This document shows, in pieces, positions 44,549 to 53,469 of a stretch of 64,000 bases of DNA. Each line of letters begins with the position of its first letter. The first letter of the stretch is position 1. The translations under genes and the position numbers were made by a program. The notes beneath the pieces were generated by a model. That model had not been told where the DNA came from. It saw only the letters and a list, made by a program, of their open reading frames with translations, and ran no database searches. The stretch comes from Acidobacteriota bacterium (GTDB lineage Bacteria > Acidobacteriota > Vicinamibacteria > Marinacidobacterales > Marinacidobacteraceae), in NCBI GenBank assembly GCA_022826825.1, contig JAJDUD010000063.1, positions 1 to 64,000 of the forward strand, in the 5' to 3' direction.

Positions 44549-47290
44549 GTGACCACGGCCCCGCGGCTCTTCCCCGAAGTTCAGCCCCCACCGGCCGTGA
44601 AGGCGGGCCCTCCCGAGCGAGGGAAGGCGCGGGGACGCGGCGTTTCGCCCGCGATGCGGCAGTACCTCGACCTCAAGCGGGAGGCCGGGGACGCGATGCT
44701 GTTCTTCCGGATGGGCGACTTCTACGAGGTGTTCTTCGAGGACGCCAGGCAGGCGGGCGAACTCCTCGACATTGCGGTCACCTCCCGGCAGAACGACGCC
44801 GACGGGAAGGCCATCCCGATGGCGGGGGTTCCGTATCACGCCGCCGAGGGATACATCGCCCGTCTCGTCCGGGCCGGCGTGCGGGTCGCCGTCTGCGAAC
44901 AGGTCGAACCGCCCGGCCTTTCCAAGGGACCCGTCCGGCGGGAGATCGTGCGGGTGGCCACCCCCTCGACGTATCTCGAACCGGGCTATCTGGACGGATC
45001 GGAAGCCGCGTACCTGATGGTGGTGGCCGAGTCCGGAACGCGGAACGCGCCCCGGCTGGGGGCGGCGTGGGTTGACCTTTCCACCGGAGACTTCACCGCC
45101 GCGGAGTTCGCCGCAACGAACCGGCAGCGCGAATGCGCCGAGGCCATGGCCGGTTTCCGCCCCCGCGAGTTGCTGGTAGCGGAAGGCGCCCCGCCCGAGG
45201 GCCTGCTGCCCGTGCTGGGAGATCTCCCGCTGCTCACGGTGCGCCCCGACCTGTGGTTCACGTTCGAGCACGCCCGCGACACGCTGCGCCGTCACTTCGG
45301 GACGCTCTCGCTCGAATCGTTCGGCATCGAGGGAATGCCGGCCGCCGTGTGTGCGGCGGGAGCCGCAATCAGCTACCTGGGCGAAACCCAGCGTGGTCAG
45401 CTTCACCACATCGGCAGCCTCAAGCGTCTCGACACCTCCGGGCGCATGCAGATCGACCACCTGACGCGACGGAACCTGGAACTCTTCCGTTCGCTGTCGG
45501 CCGACTCGGGGGGGCCGGCCGGCGCCACCCTCGTCGAGACTCTCGACCGCACGGCGACCGCGATGGGCGCGCGCCTGCTGCGGCGGCGTCTGGCCCACCC
45601 GCTGCTCGATCCGGATCGGATCCGCGAACGGCATCTCGCCGTGGAGGCGTTCACGCGTGGCCGGAGTCTGCGCCAGGAGGTCGCCGGAGAACTCGCCGGC
45701 TGTCCCGACCTCGAGCGGCTGGCCTCCCGGGCGGCACTCCGGATCGCCGGCCCCCGGGAATACCTCCGGGTCGCCGACGGACTCCGGACCGCTTCCGCAA
45801 TGCGGGCCGCGCTGCAGGCGGCCGAGGCGCCGACGGTCCGGGACATCGGCGCCCGGATCCACGAACTGCCCGAGCTGCTCGAGCGGATTCAGCAGACGGT
45901 TTCGCCGGAAGCGCCGGTGCTGGCGCGTGAAGGCGGCGTGATCCGTGAGGGGTTCTCGCCGGAGCTCGATGAGCTGCGGCAGCTCCGGTTCCACGGCCGC
46001 GAGCGCATCCGCAACATGGAGACCAGCGAGAAGCAGCGCACCGGGATCACCTCGCTCAGGATCAGGCACAACCAGGTCTTCGGGTACACGATCGAGGTTC
46101 CCAAAGCGCAGGCCGGCCGGGTTCCGGTGGACTACGTGCGCCGGCAGACCCTCGTGAACGCGGAGCGCTACGTTACCGAGGAACTCAAGGAGTTCGAGGC
46201 ACGCGTCGCGCAGGCGGACGAAAAGATCGCCGAACTCGAAGCATCGCTCTTCGGGGCGCTCGAGGACGAAGTCGGGGACGCCGCCCGCGAGATCCTGGAC
46301 ACGGCAGGCGCTCTCGCGGAGGCGGACGTCGCCGCCGGCCTCGCACAGACCGCCATCACCCATCGGTACGTGAAGCCCGAGGTCCACGCCGGGTTCGAGA
46401 TCGAGGTGCGCGGCGGGAGACACCCGGTGGTCGAAGCCCTGTCGGCCGAAGAGTTCGTCCCCAACGACCTGAGCCTCGGGGAGGACCGGTTCCTGATGAT
46501 CCTGACCGGACCGAACATGGGAGGGAAGTCCACCTTCCTGCGTCAGACGGCGCTCCATGCGGTGATGGCCCAGATGGGCTCGTTCGTTCCCGCGGAGTCC
46601 GCCCGCCTGCCCGTGGTCGACCGGGTGTTCGCGCGCGTCGGGGCATCCGACGATCTCTCGCGCGGCCGGTCCACCTTCCTCATGGAGATGGAGGAAACGG
46701 CCCACATCCTCCACCACGCCACGCACCGCAGCCTCGTGCTGCTCGACGAAGTGGGACGCGGCACCGCGACCTACGACGGCCTCTCGCTGGCCTGGGCCAT
46801 CGTCGAGCACATCGCCCGCGACGCCGGGCTCCGGATGAAGACGCTCTTTGCGACCCACTACCACGAGCTGACCGCGCTCGCGAGCGCCGAGGACGGCGTC
46901 GTCAACTTCCACGTCGAGGCGCGCGAACATCAGAGCGAGATCGTTTTCCTCCACCGGGTGGCGCCCGGGGGAACGAACCGCAGCTACGGCATCCAGGTGG
47001 CGCGCCTCGCCGGCGTCCCGCGCTCGGTGGTGCACCGGGCGCACGAGGTCCTCGAGGGCCTCAGCGGAGGGCTCGACGGACGCGGGGCGCGGCTGCCCGC
47101 GCCCGAGCCGGGGGGGCCGTACTCGCTGCTCGAACCGGCCGAGAACCAGGTGGCGGAAGCGGTGAGGTCCTGCGATCCGGACCAGCTCAGTCCCCGGGAG
47201 GCGCTCGATCTCCTCTACCGCCTCCGGCGCCAGTTGGATCCCGCCGCGAGCGCTGCCGAGGGCCCGGGCGTGGAACCCGGGGAGTCCTGA
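44549..47290 (+). CDS. mutS: DNA mismatch repair protein MutS
   Basis: The product has 913 residues from GTG 44549. The mismatch-binding domain begins AMRQYLDLKREAGDAMLFFR and continues MGDFYEVFFEDA, with the Phe-X-Glu of FYE. The ATPase has Walker A TGPNMGGKSTFLRQ, Walker B LVLLDEVGRGT and the ST motif DDLSRGRSTFL. It recognises mismatches and starts repair with MutL. An N-terminal tail of about 35 residues is extra. It is followed by the TAXI gene after 52 bases with no functional link. Confidence 0.97.
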   Translation: MTTAPRLFPEVQPPPAVKAGPPERGKARGRGVSPAMRQYLDLKREAGDAMLFFRMGDFYEVFFEDARQAGELLDIAVTSRQNDADGKAIPMAGVPYHAAEGYIARLVRAGVRVAVCEQVEPPGLSKGPVRREIVRVATPSTYLEPGYLDGSEAAYLMVVAESGTRNAPRLGAAWVDLSTGDFTAAEFAATNRQRECAEAMAGFRPRELLVAEGAPPEGLLPVLGDLPLLTVRPDLWFTFEHARDTLRRHFGTLSLESFGIEGMPAAVCAAGAAISYLGETQRGQLHHIGSLKRLDTSGRMQIDHLTRRNLELFRSLSADSGGPAGATLVETLDRTATAMGARLLRRRLAHPLLDPDRIRERHLAVEAFTRGRSLRQEVAGELAGCPDLERLASRAALRIAGPREYLRVADGLRTASAMRAALQAAEAPTVRDIGARIHELPELLERIQQTVSPEAPVLAREGGVIREGFSPELDELRQLRFHGRERIRNMETSEKQRTGITSLRIRHNQVFGYTIEVPKAQAGRVPVDYVRRQTLVNAERYVTEELKEFEARVAQADEKIAELEASLFGALEDEVGDAAREILDTAGALAEADVAAGLAQTAITHRYVKPEVHAGFEIEVRGGRHPVVEALSAEEFVPNDLSLGEDRFLMILTGPNMGGKSTFLRQTALHAVMAQMGSFVPAESARLPVVDRVFARVGASDDLSRGRSTFLMEMEETAHILHHATHRSLVLLDEVGRGTATYDGLSLAWAIVEHIARDAGLRMKTLFATHYHELTALASAEDGVVNFHVEAREHQSEIVFLHRVAPGGTNRSYGIQVARLAGVPRSVVHRAHEVLEGLSGGLDGRGARLPAPEPGGPYSLLEPAENQVAEAVRSCDPDQLSPREALDLLYRLRRQLDPAASAAEGPGVEPGES

Positions 47291-47342
47291 GCGCCCCCCG
47301 GCGCCCGGGGATCCGGCCTCCCAGCCATAGACTTCGTCGACC

Positions 47343-48326
47343 GTGTCCACGAACCGGCGCCGCCCGCTGACTCCGGTCGCCGCGGCGGCGGGAATCCTCT
47401 TGCTCGCCGGGTGCGACGGGGAGCGGTCGCGGCCCCTGGCGCTCGCGACCGGGACCACGGCGGGCGTCTACTACCCGCTCGGGGGGGCGTTGGCGAGCCG
47501 CTGGACACGCGATCTCCCCGGCCTCGTGGTCAAGGCGGAGGTCAGCGCCGGCTCGGTGACGAACCTGATCCAGGTAGCCAAGGGCGAGAGCGACATCGGC
47601 TTCGGCCAGGCGGACGCGGTCGCCGACGCGTTCCGGGGAACGGGACGCTTCCCGGAGCCGCTCCCGCTCGCGGTCCTGGGCCGCATCTATCCGAACATCG
47701 TCCACCTGTTGAGCGTCGAGGGCCGCGACGTGCGGTCGGTGGCCGACCTCAGGGGGAAACGGGTGTCGCTCGGGCCCCCGGGATCCGGGAACGAAGTGAC
47801 CGCCCGCAACGTGCTGCGCGCGGTGGGGATCGCCGAAGACGAGTTCCGGGTGCGCCAGATGAACTACAGCCAGAGCATCAACGGCCTCAAGGACGGGACC
47901 GTGGACGCGGTGTTTTTGGCGGCGGGCCTGGGGGTCTCGTCGGTGGTGGAACTGGGGCTCACCCGCGACCTGGTGCTGGTGCCCTTCACCCCGGAGGAGA
48001 TCGCCGCGGTCGAGACCGCGAACGCCGCGTACCAGGGAATCGAGGTGCCGCCCGGGGTCTACCGGGGAGTGGACGTTCCGACGCTCGCCCCCTCGCTCTG
48101 GAACATCCTGTTCGTGCATCGCGATCTGCCCGCGGACCTCGCAAAACGGCTGACCGCGTCGGTCCTGGCGGGCCGCGAGGAGTTCCGTTCCGTCACCCGG
48201 AACGCGGACTTCATCCGCATCGAGAGTCTCGGGGACATCGGGAACCTCCCGCTCCACCCGGGCGCGAGAGCCTTCTACGAGGAAGCGCGGGCGCGGGGTG
48301 GCGAAGCCCCGGGGAGTCTCCCCTGA
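47343..48326 (+). CDS. TAXI-family TRAP transporter solute-binding lipoprotein
   Basis: The product has 327 residues from GTG 47343. The lipobox is ILLLAGC (Cys24). Mature sequence LALATGTTAGVYYPLGGALA, then NLIQVAKGESDIGFGQADAV and LRGKRVSLGPPGSGNEVTAR, is typical of TAXI (TRAP-associated extracytoplasmic immunogenic) binding proteins. It captures a substrate, probably a small carboxylate or amino acid, for the fused permease downstream, whose start overlaps this stop by 4 bases. Confidence 0.95.
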   Translation: MSTNRRRPLTPVAAAAGILLLAGCDGERSRPLALATGTTAGVYYPLGGALASRWTRDLPGLVVKAEVSAGSVTNLIQVAKGESDIGFGQADAVADAFRGTGRFPEPLPLAVLGRIYPNIVHLLSVEGRDVRSVADLRGKRVSLGPPGSGNEVTARNVLRAVGIAEDEFRVRQMNYSQSINGLKDGTVDAVFLAAGLGVSSVVELGLTRDLVLVPFTPEEIAAVETANAAYQGIEVPPGVYRGVDVPTLAPSLWNILFVHRDLPADLAKRLTASVLAGREEFRSVTRNADFIRIESLGDIGNLPLHPGARAFYEEARARGGEAPGSLP

Positions 48327-50203
48327 AGAAGTCCGGAGGTCCTGCCGGGACCGTCGCGCTCCCGGAAGAGCCCCGGCCCGCGCTGGCGCTTCCGGTGCTG
48401 TTGACCGGAGCCGCCCTCTCCCTCTTTCAACTCTGGCAGGCCGTCTTCGGCACCCTCGGCGCCACCTGGATGCGGCCGATCCATCTGACCTGGATCCTCG
48501 CCCTCGGTTTTCTGGCGAGCGCCCTCGGCGGTTCCCGGCGGGCCCGCGCCGCCGATCTGGTGCTGGCCGGGCTCTCGGTAGCCGCCGGAGTGATGGTCAT
48601 CCGTTTCGACCGGCAGGGGATCGACCACATCCTCTACGGGCTCGACCCTGTCGACCTGGCCGCCGGCGCCGCCCTGATCGCGCTCCTGCTCGAAGCCACC
48701 CGCCGGCGGGTGGGCGCGGTCATGACCTCGGTGGTCGTCGTGTTCCTCGCCTACAACGCCTTCGGCGCCGCGCTCCCCGGCATCCTGGCGCACCGCGGCT
48801 TCGAACTCGAGCGCATCGTCCGTTTCGAGGTCTTCACCGGGGCCGGACTCTTCGGGCTGCCGATCGGCGTGGCGAGCAGCACGGTGTTCGTCTTCGTGCT
48901 CTTCGGAGCCCTGCTCGAGTGCACCGGCGGCGGCCGGTTCTTCATCAACCTGGCCTTCGCCGCCGCCGGCCGGGCGCGGGGCGGGCCGGCGAAAGCGGCG
49001 GTGGTGGCCTCGGCGGCGCTCGGGTCGGTTTCCGGCTCCGCCATCGCCAACACCGTGACGACCGGGGCGCTCACCATCCCGATGATGAAGCGTCTCGGCT
49101 TCTCGCGCGAGGAAGCCGGCGGTATCGAGGCCGCCGCCTCCACGGGAGGCCAGCTGATGCCGCCGATCATGGGAGCGGGCGCGTTCCTGATGGCGGAACT
49201 CACGAACACTCCCTATCCGCGGATCGTCCTCGTGTCGCTGCTCCCGGCGGTCCTGTTCTTCGCGGGAACCCTCTTCTTCGTCCACGGGCTCGCGGTCCGG
49301 CGCGGGATCGAGGCCATGCCCTCACGGCCCCGAATCCTCGCCACGCTCGCCGAGGGGGCCCACTTCCTGGCCGCCGTGGCGGTCGTCGTGGCGCTGCTCC
49401 TGATGAACTACTCGCCCCCGCTGGTGGGCGCCGCGGGGTGCCTCGCCGTCGTCGTGACCGGCGCCCTCCGGCGCCGCACGCGGGTGGGACCCAGGCAACT
49501 GCTCGAGGGGTTGGCGCAGGGCGCCGTGACCGCCGTCCCCGTGTCCCTCGCCTGCGCGGCGGCGGGGATCGTCGTCGGGGTGATCGGACAGACGGGCGTA
49601 GGGCTCCAGTTCGCCGAACTCCTCCTCAGCGCTTCGCAGGGGGCCCTCCTCCCTGCCCTGGGGTTGTCCGCGCTCGTCGCGCTGGTGCTCGGAATGGGTC
49701 TTCCGGTGACCGCGGCCTACATCGTGGTGGCAGTGGTGGCGGCGCCCGCGCTCACCGGGCTCGGAGTCCCGCTGCTGACGGCCCACCTCATTCTCTTCTG
49801 GCTCTCCCAGACGTCGAACGTAACCCCTCCGATCGCGCTGGCGGCCTTCGCCGGAGCGGGCGTGGCGGGCGGACGCCCCATGCCGACCGCTTTCCAGGCG
49901 GTGCGGCTGGCCGCCGGGCTCTTCATGGTTCCGCTGCTCATGGCCTACACCCCGTTGCTTCCGGGCGCGGGAGAACCCCTGGGCTTCGCGCAGGCGGTGG
50001 CTTTCATCGGCGGCCTGGTCGCCATGGCGGCGGTCGCGCTCGCGCTCTACGGGCACGGGGTGCGCGCCGTCGCCTGGCCCGTACGGCTGCTGCTGGCGGC
50101 GGCGGCGCTCCTCCTGCTCTTCCCGGATCCCATGCTTCGCCTGGCGGGCGCCGGGCTGACGGCGCTCGGTTTCCTGCCCCAGCTCCGGCGCCGCAGGTCG
50201 TGA
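48323..50203 (+). CDS. TRAP transporter fused permease (DctQ-DctM type)
   Basis: The product is about 626 residues. It has many membrane segments; hallmarks are AALGSVSGSAIANTVTTGAL, EAAASTGGQLMPPIMGAGAF and ALVLGMGLPVTAAYIV of the TAXI-associated 4TM/12TM fusion. It uses ion gradients for uptake with the TAXI protein. No ATG, GTG or TTG lies before the first membrane segment; CTG 48323 overlaps the TAXI stop and has GGGGAG upstream, so it is my preferred start. GTG 48395 would remove the N-terminal lead. The TAXI-TRAP pair forms a two-gene operon. Confidence 0.92.
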   Translation: MKKSGGPAGTVALPEEPRPALALPVLLTGAALSLFQLWQAVFGTLGATWMRPIHLTWILALGFLASALGGSRRARAADLVLAGLSVAAGVMVIRFDRQGIDHILYGLDPVDLAAGAALIALLLEATRRRVGAVMTSVVVVFLAYNAFGAALPGILAHRGFELERIVRFEVFTGAGLFGLPIGVASSTVFVFVLFGALLECTGGGRFFINLAFAAAGRARGGPAKAAVVASAALGSVSGSAIANTVTTGALTIPMMKRLGFSREEAGGIEAAASTGGQLMPPIMGAGAFLMAELTNTPYPRIVLVSLLPAVLFFAGTLFFVHGLAVRRGIEAMPSRPRILATLAEGAHFLAAVAVVVALLLMNYSPPLVGAAGCLAVVVTGALRRRTRVGPRQLLEGLAQGAVTAVPVSLACAAAGIVVGVIGQTGVGLQFAELLLSASQGALLPALGLSALVALVLGMGLPVTAAYIVVAVVAAPALTGLGVPLLTAHLILFWLSQTSNVTPPIALAAFAGAGVAGGRPMPTAFQAVRLAAGLFMVPLLMAYTPLLPGAGEPLGFAQAVAFIGGLVAMAAVALALYGHGVRAVAWPVRLLLAAAALLLLFPDPMLRLAGAGLTALGFLPQLRRRRS

Positions 50204-50227
50204 GGAAGGCCCGAGTCCCAGGATCAG

Positions 50228-50512
50228 GAGCCGGTGGTGAAACTCCCCGAGTTCTCGCTCGCGGCGCGGCGCGCCGCGGGGGAGGGGTTTTCCCTCCCCA
50301 CGAAAGACGATGGCGCAGGTCGCAGAGCGATCTGAGCCGGTGGCAAAACCCACCCGGCGTTCCACGGGCGATGCATCCCGCCTGAACCGGGCCGCTACGC
50401 GGCCCTCATCGTTGCGTTTCGGTCGGAATACACCCGGTATTCCTTCCTCACACGCCTTGTCAGCCGGGCGCCTCGCCCGTCTCGGCGCTCACCTGGGTTT
50501 CACCACCGGCTG
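50228..50512. repeat. Composite dispersed repeat between convergent TRAP permease and pgsA
   Basis: The left half (50228-50335) matches the repeat at 30020-30145. The right half (about 50336-50512) is a long imperfect palindrome: its ends are inverted copies of GCCGGTGG...AAACCCA, and its arms include GGAATACAC/GGTATTCC in the centre. The block 50453-50477 is an exact inverse copy of imuB bases 3017-3041. GGGGAGGGG TTTT CCCTCCCC (about 50278-50299) is a terminator-like hairpin. Confidence 0.75.
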
Positions 50513-51046
50513 CTACAAGAGGCGCACGCGCCAGAGGTACTGGAGCGAGGTGACCACCGTGAGGGTCACCATCGCCGCCAGCAGCAGCGGGGTGACAACA
50601 CTGTCCAGCCCCAGCAGGTTCGCGGTCAGGAACCAGAAGAGCCCGACCACGTTGATCACGGTCGCGGCCTTGCCGAGCCGGCTGGGAGTGAAGTTGCGGC
50701 GTTCGACCGCCAGGTTGTAGGCCCCGGCCACGAACAGGATGGTGGCGTCCCGGGACAACACCAGGATCGCGACCCAGGCCGGGATGCGCACCGAGACGGC
50801 CTCGATGGGAGCGGCCAGGGTCACCACCGCCGACACGATCAGCACCTTGTCGGCGAGCGGATCGAGGAGCGCGCCGAGGTCGCTGTTCTCTCCGAGGCGG
50901 CGGGCGAGCGCCCCATCCATCATGTCGGTCAGGCCCGCCAGCACGAGCGCTCCCAGGGCGAGCCCGAAGCGCCCGTAGAGGATGCAGATGACGACCACCG
51001 GGGCCAGCAGCAGCCGGAGAACGGTGAGCTGATTGGCGATCGTCAT
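50513..51046 (-). CDS. pgsA: CDP-diacylglycerol-glycerol-3-phosphate 3-phosphatidyltransferase
   Basis: The product is 177 residues from ATG 51046. It starts MTIANQLTVLRLLLAPVVVI, usual for PgsA, and has the motif DMMDGALARRLGENSDLGAL then LDPLADKVL, the complete metal and CDP-binding site. It makes phosphatidylglycerol phosphate. It is the last gene of the minus-strand run MFS-hydrolase-dehydrogenase-pgsA, 22 bases after the dehydrogenase. Confidence 0.94.
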   Translation of the reverse strand: MTIANQLTVLRLLLAPVVVICILYGRFGLALGALVLAGLTDMMDGALARRLGENSDLGALLDPLADKVLIVSAVVTLAAPIEAVSVRIPAWVAILVLSRDATILFVAGAYNLAVERRNFTPSRLGKAATVINVVGLFWFLTANLLGLDSVVTPLLLAAMVTLTVVTSLQYLWRVRLL

Positions 51047-51068
51047 CGGAGGAGGACCCGCGGGCGGA

Positions 51069-52501
51069 TCAGGGGAATATCCCGAGTTCCTCGTAGGACC
51101 GCCGGATCTTCTCAAGCGCCACCACGTAGGCCGCGGTCCGCAGGCTGCCGCATTCCGGGAACCGGTCGCGCGCGTCGCGGAGCTCGTCGTAGGCGCCCGT
51201 CATCTTCTCTTCGAGCCCGCTCACCACGAGTTCCTTCTCGTCGGACTGGGTGACCAGGTTCTGCCGCTGCTCCATGCTCAGCCGCCTGCCGGAGAGCGTC
51301 TCCGCGGCGTTCAGCAACGCGTTCGTGTTCGCGATCTCGAGCCGCTTCTCGAGCAGCCCGAAGCGCATGTGGGAGAGATTCCGCGCCCACTCGAAGTAGG
51401 AGACCACCACCCCGCCGGCGTTCAGGTACACGTCGGGAATCACCGGGATGCCGCGTTCCCGGAGAATGCGGTCGCCTTCCGGAGTCGTGGGTCCGTTCGC
51501 CGCTTCGGCGACCAGCTTGGCGTTCACCAGCGGAGCGGTTTCCCGTGGATCACGTTCTCCACGGCCGCCGGGATCAGCACGTCGCATTCCACGGCCAGGA
51601 TCGCTTCGGAGGGCAGTTCTTCCTCAGCGCCGGGGAATCCGCGGATCGTGCCGTGTTCCCGGCGCCACTCGAAGAGATCGCGCACCGGGATTCCCGCGCC
51701 GGAGCGCGCCACGATCGTGACGTCCCACTCGCCGATGGCGATCACCTTCGCGCCGCGCCGGACGAGGATGTCGGCCGTGTGGAAACCCACGTTCCCGAAC
51801 CCCTGGATGGCGACGCGCTTCCCCGGCAGGCCGCGGGTCAGCCCGGCGCCGGGAAAGTCCTCGACGAACTCGAGTCCGCGGGCGAGCCCCAGGACGACCC
51901 CGCGTCCGGTGGCGTCCTCGCGCCCGCGAATGCCGCCCTGGGTGACCGGCTTGCCCGTCACGCTGGCGAAATTGTCGATGCCGCCGGGGTGCATCGCGTC
52001 GTAGGTATCCGCGATCCAGGCCATTTCGCGGGCTCCGGTCCCGAGGTCGGGCGCCGGGACGTTGACCCCGGGACCGATGAAGTTCTTGCGGATCAGCTCG
52101 GCCGTATAGCGGCGGGTGATCCGTTCCACCTGCTCCGTGCTGTAGCGGCGCGGATCGAACGCGACGCCGCCCTTCGAACCGCCGAAGGGCACGTTCACGA
52201 TCGCGCACTTGTAGGTCATCAGCGCCGAAAGAGCGCTGATCTCCCGCTGGCTCACCAGCGGGCTGTAGCGGATCCCCCCCTTCAGGGGGTGACGGTGATG
52301 GCTGTGCTCGGCCCGCCAACCGGAGAAGACCTCCACCCGATTCCCGAACTTGACCGGGAACCGCGTGTAGTAGATCGAATCCGTGACGCAGATCTGCTGG
52401 AGGAGCCCTTCCGGAAGCTGGAGCGCGCGCGCCGCTTCGTGGACCAGACCCTGAACGCTGCGCTCGAGGTCCAGGTCGGAGGCGACGCCGTTTGCCCTCA
52501 T
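51069..52501 (-). pseudogene. Glu/Leu/Phe/Val dehydrogenase, split by a one-base frameshift
   Basis: From ATG 52501 the frame gives the normal N-terminal part: PLKGGIRYSPLVSQREISAL, then VNVPFGGSKGGVAFD with the catalytic Lys region, and AIQGFGNVGFHTADIL for NAD(P) binding. It ends early at HGKPLRW. The remaining third (APLVNAKLVAEAANGPTTPE; IPDVYLNAGGVVVSYFEWA) continues in another frame to 51069. Adding one G at the GGG run near 51541-51543 would restore HGETAPLVN, so the error is a single-base deletion, either real or from sequencing. The intact enzyme would interconvert glutamate and 2-oxoglutarate with NAD(P). It overlaps the hydrolase gene by 4 bases. Confidence 0.9.
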
Positions 52502-53469
52502 CTGCCGGGATCGTAGAGCAGTTTCGCCGGTGTTCCGGCATCCTCCGGGGGAAGATCCAGGAATTCCGCCAGCGCCGCCTCGCAGATTCGCGGCTTTCGG
52601 AGGCACGGGCGCCCGTGGGTCGCGCCCTCGACGACGATCATCCGGCTCGCGGGGTGACCGTTCGCCCGGAAGACGGTGGCCTGCGCCTCGAGCGGCGCTC
52701 TCCGGTCCCGGTTCCCGGCAATCACCAGGACCGGGACCCCCGCCTCCCCGAGCCGCGCGGAGAACCGCTCCACGTCCATCTCCCGCGGTTCGAAATCGGC
52801 GGCGAGTTCGAGCCCGAGCAAGGTCAGGTCCCCGGCCGGAAAGGGAGGCAGGCCCACCAGGAGATCCGCGTAGCGATCGACCACCTCGGGGACGTTGCGG
52901 AACGTGCTGTCGAGGACGACTCCGGCAACGTCGGCCGCCATCGCGGCGCCCGCGCGCGCCGCCGCCGCCCCACCCATCGAAACCCCGAAGAGATAGAGGC
53001 GGTCTCCCGGAAACTCCCGGCGGAGGAAACGGGCTCCCGCCATGAGGTCGAGGCCCTCCAGGAAACCAAGGCTGGTGCGGGTCCCGCCGCTGTCGCCGTG
53101 GCGTCTGAGGTCAAGGGTCAAGGCATGGCACCCGCGCGCCGCCAGGTACGCCGCGCGGTCCAGCACCTCGCGGCGCGAGCGGAAGAGGCCGTGGGCGAGC
53201 ACTACGGCACACCCGCCGGGATGCCGCGCCCTCAGGAGCCAGCCAGCGAGCCGCACTCCGTCCTCGCTTCTGAGCAGGACGGTCCGGTAGGAGATTCCGT
53301 AGTCCCCGGGCGTCGCCCGGTCCTGGAGGTCCTGCGGCCGCGTTCCCGAGAAGCTCGCGAGCAGCACCCCCACCGCCGTGGGGAGGGAAAGGGCGACCAG
53401 CAGCCCGAGAACCGCCAGCCCGCAGAGAATCCGGCGCGCCTTCCGGCGGCGGGTCCCGGCGGGGGTCAT
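52498..53469 (-). CDS. Alpha/beta hydrolase, membrane-anchored
   Basis: The product is 323 residues from ATG 53469, overlapping the MFS stop (ATGA). An N-terminal hydrophobic helix (ILCGLAVLGLLVALSLPTAV) precedes the hydrolase fold: oxyanion region AVVLAHGLFRSR, nucleophile Ser in LFGVSMGGAAAA, an acid probably in IAGNRDRRAPL and His in VEGATHGR. It belongs to the serine-aminopeptidase/acylglycerol-lipase-like group (YpfH or BAAT-like). The substrate is unknown. It lies in one operon with an MFS transporter and the dehydrogenase. Confidence 0.88.
   Translation of the reverse strand: MTPAGTRRRKARRILCGLAVLGLLVALSLPTAVGVLLASFSGTRPQDLQDRATPGDYGISYRTVLLRSEDGVRLAGWLLRARHPGGCAVVLAHGLFRSRREVLDRAAYLAARGCHALTLDLRRHGDSGGTRTSLGFLEGLDLMAGARFLRREFPGDRLYLFGVSMGGAAAARAGAAMAADVAGVVLDSTFRNVPEVVDRYADLLVGLPPFPAGDLTLLGLELAADFEPREMDVERFSARLGEAGVPVLVIAGNRDRRAPLEAQATVFRANGHPASRMIVVEGATHGRPCLRKPRICEAALAEFLDLPPEDAGTPAKLLYDPGR

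Noticed and set aside
44306-47458. 1050-codon minus-strand frame across mutS
   Set aside because: Pure antisense shadow of mutS; no family resemblance.
47411-48322. N-terminal extension of the TRAP permease frame back into the TAXI gene
   Set aside because: The extension is a shifted-frame reading of the TAXI gene; the permease begins at its first membrane helix region.
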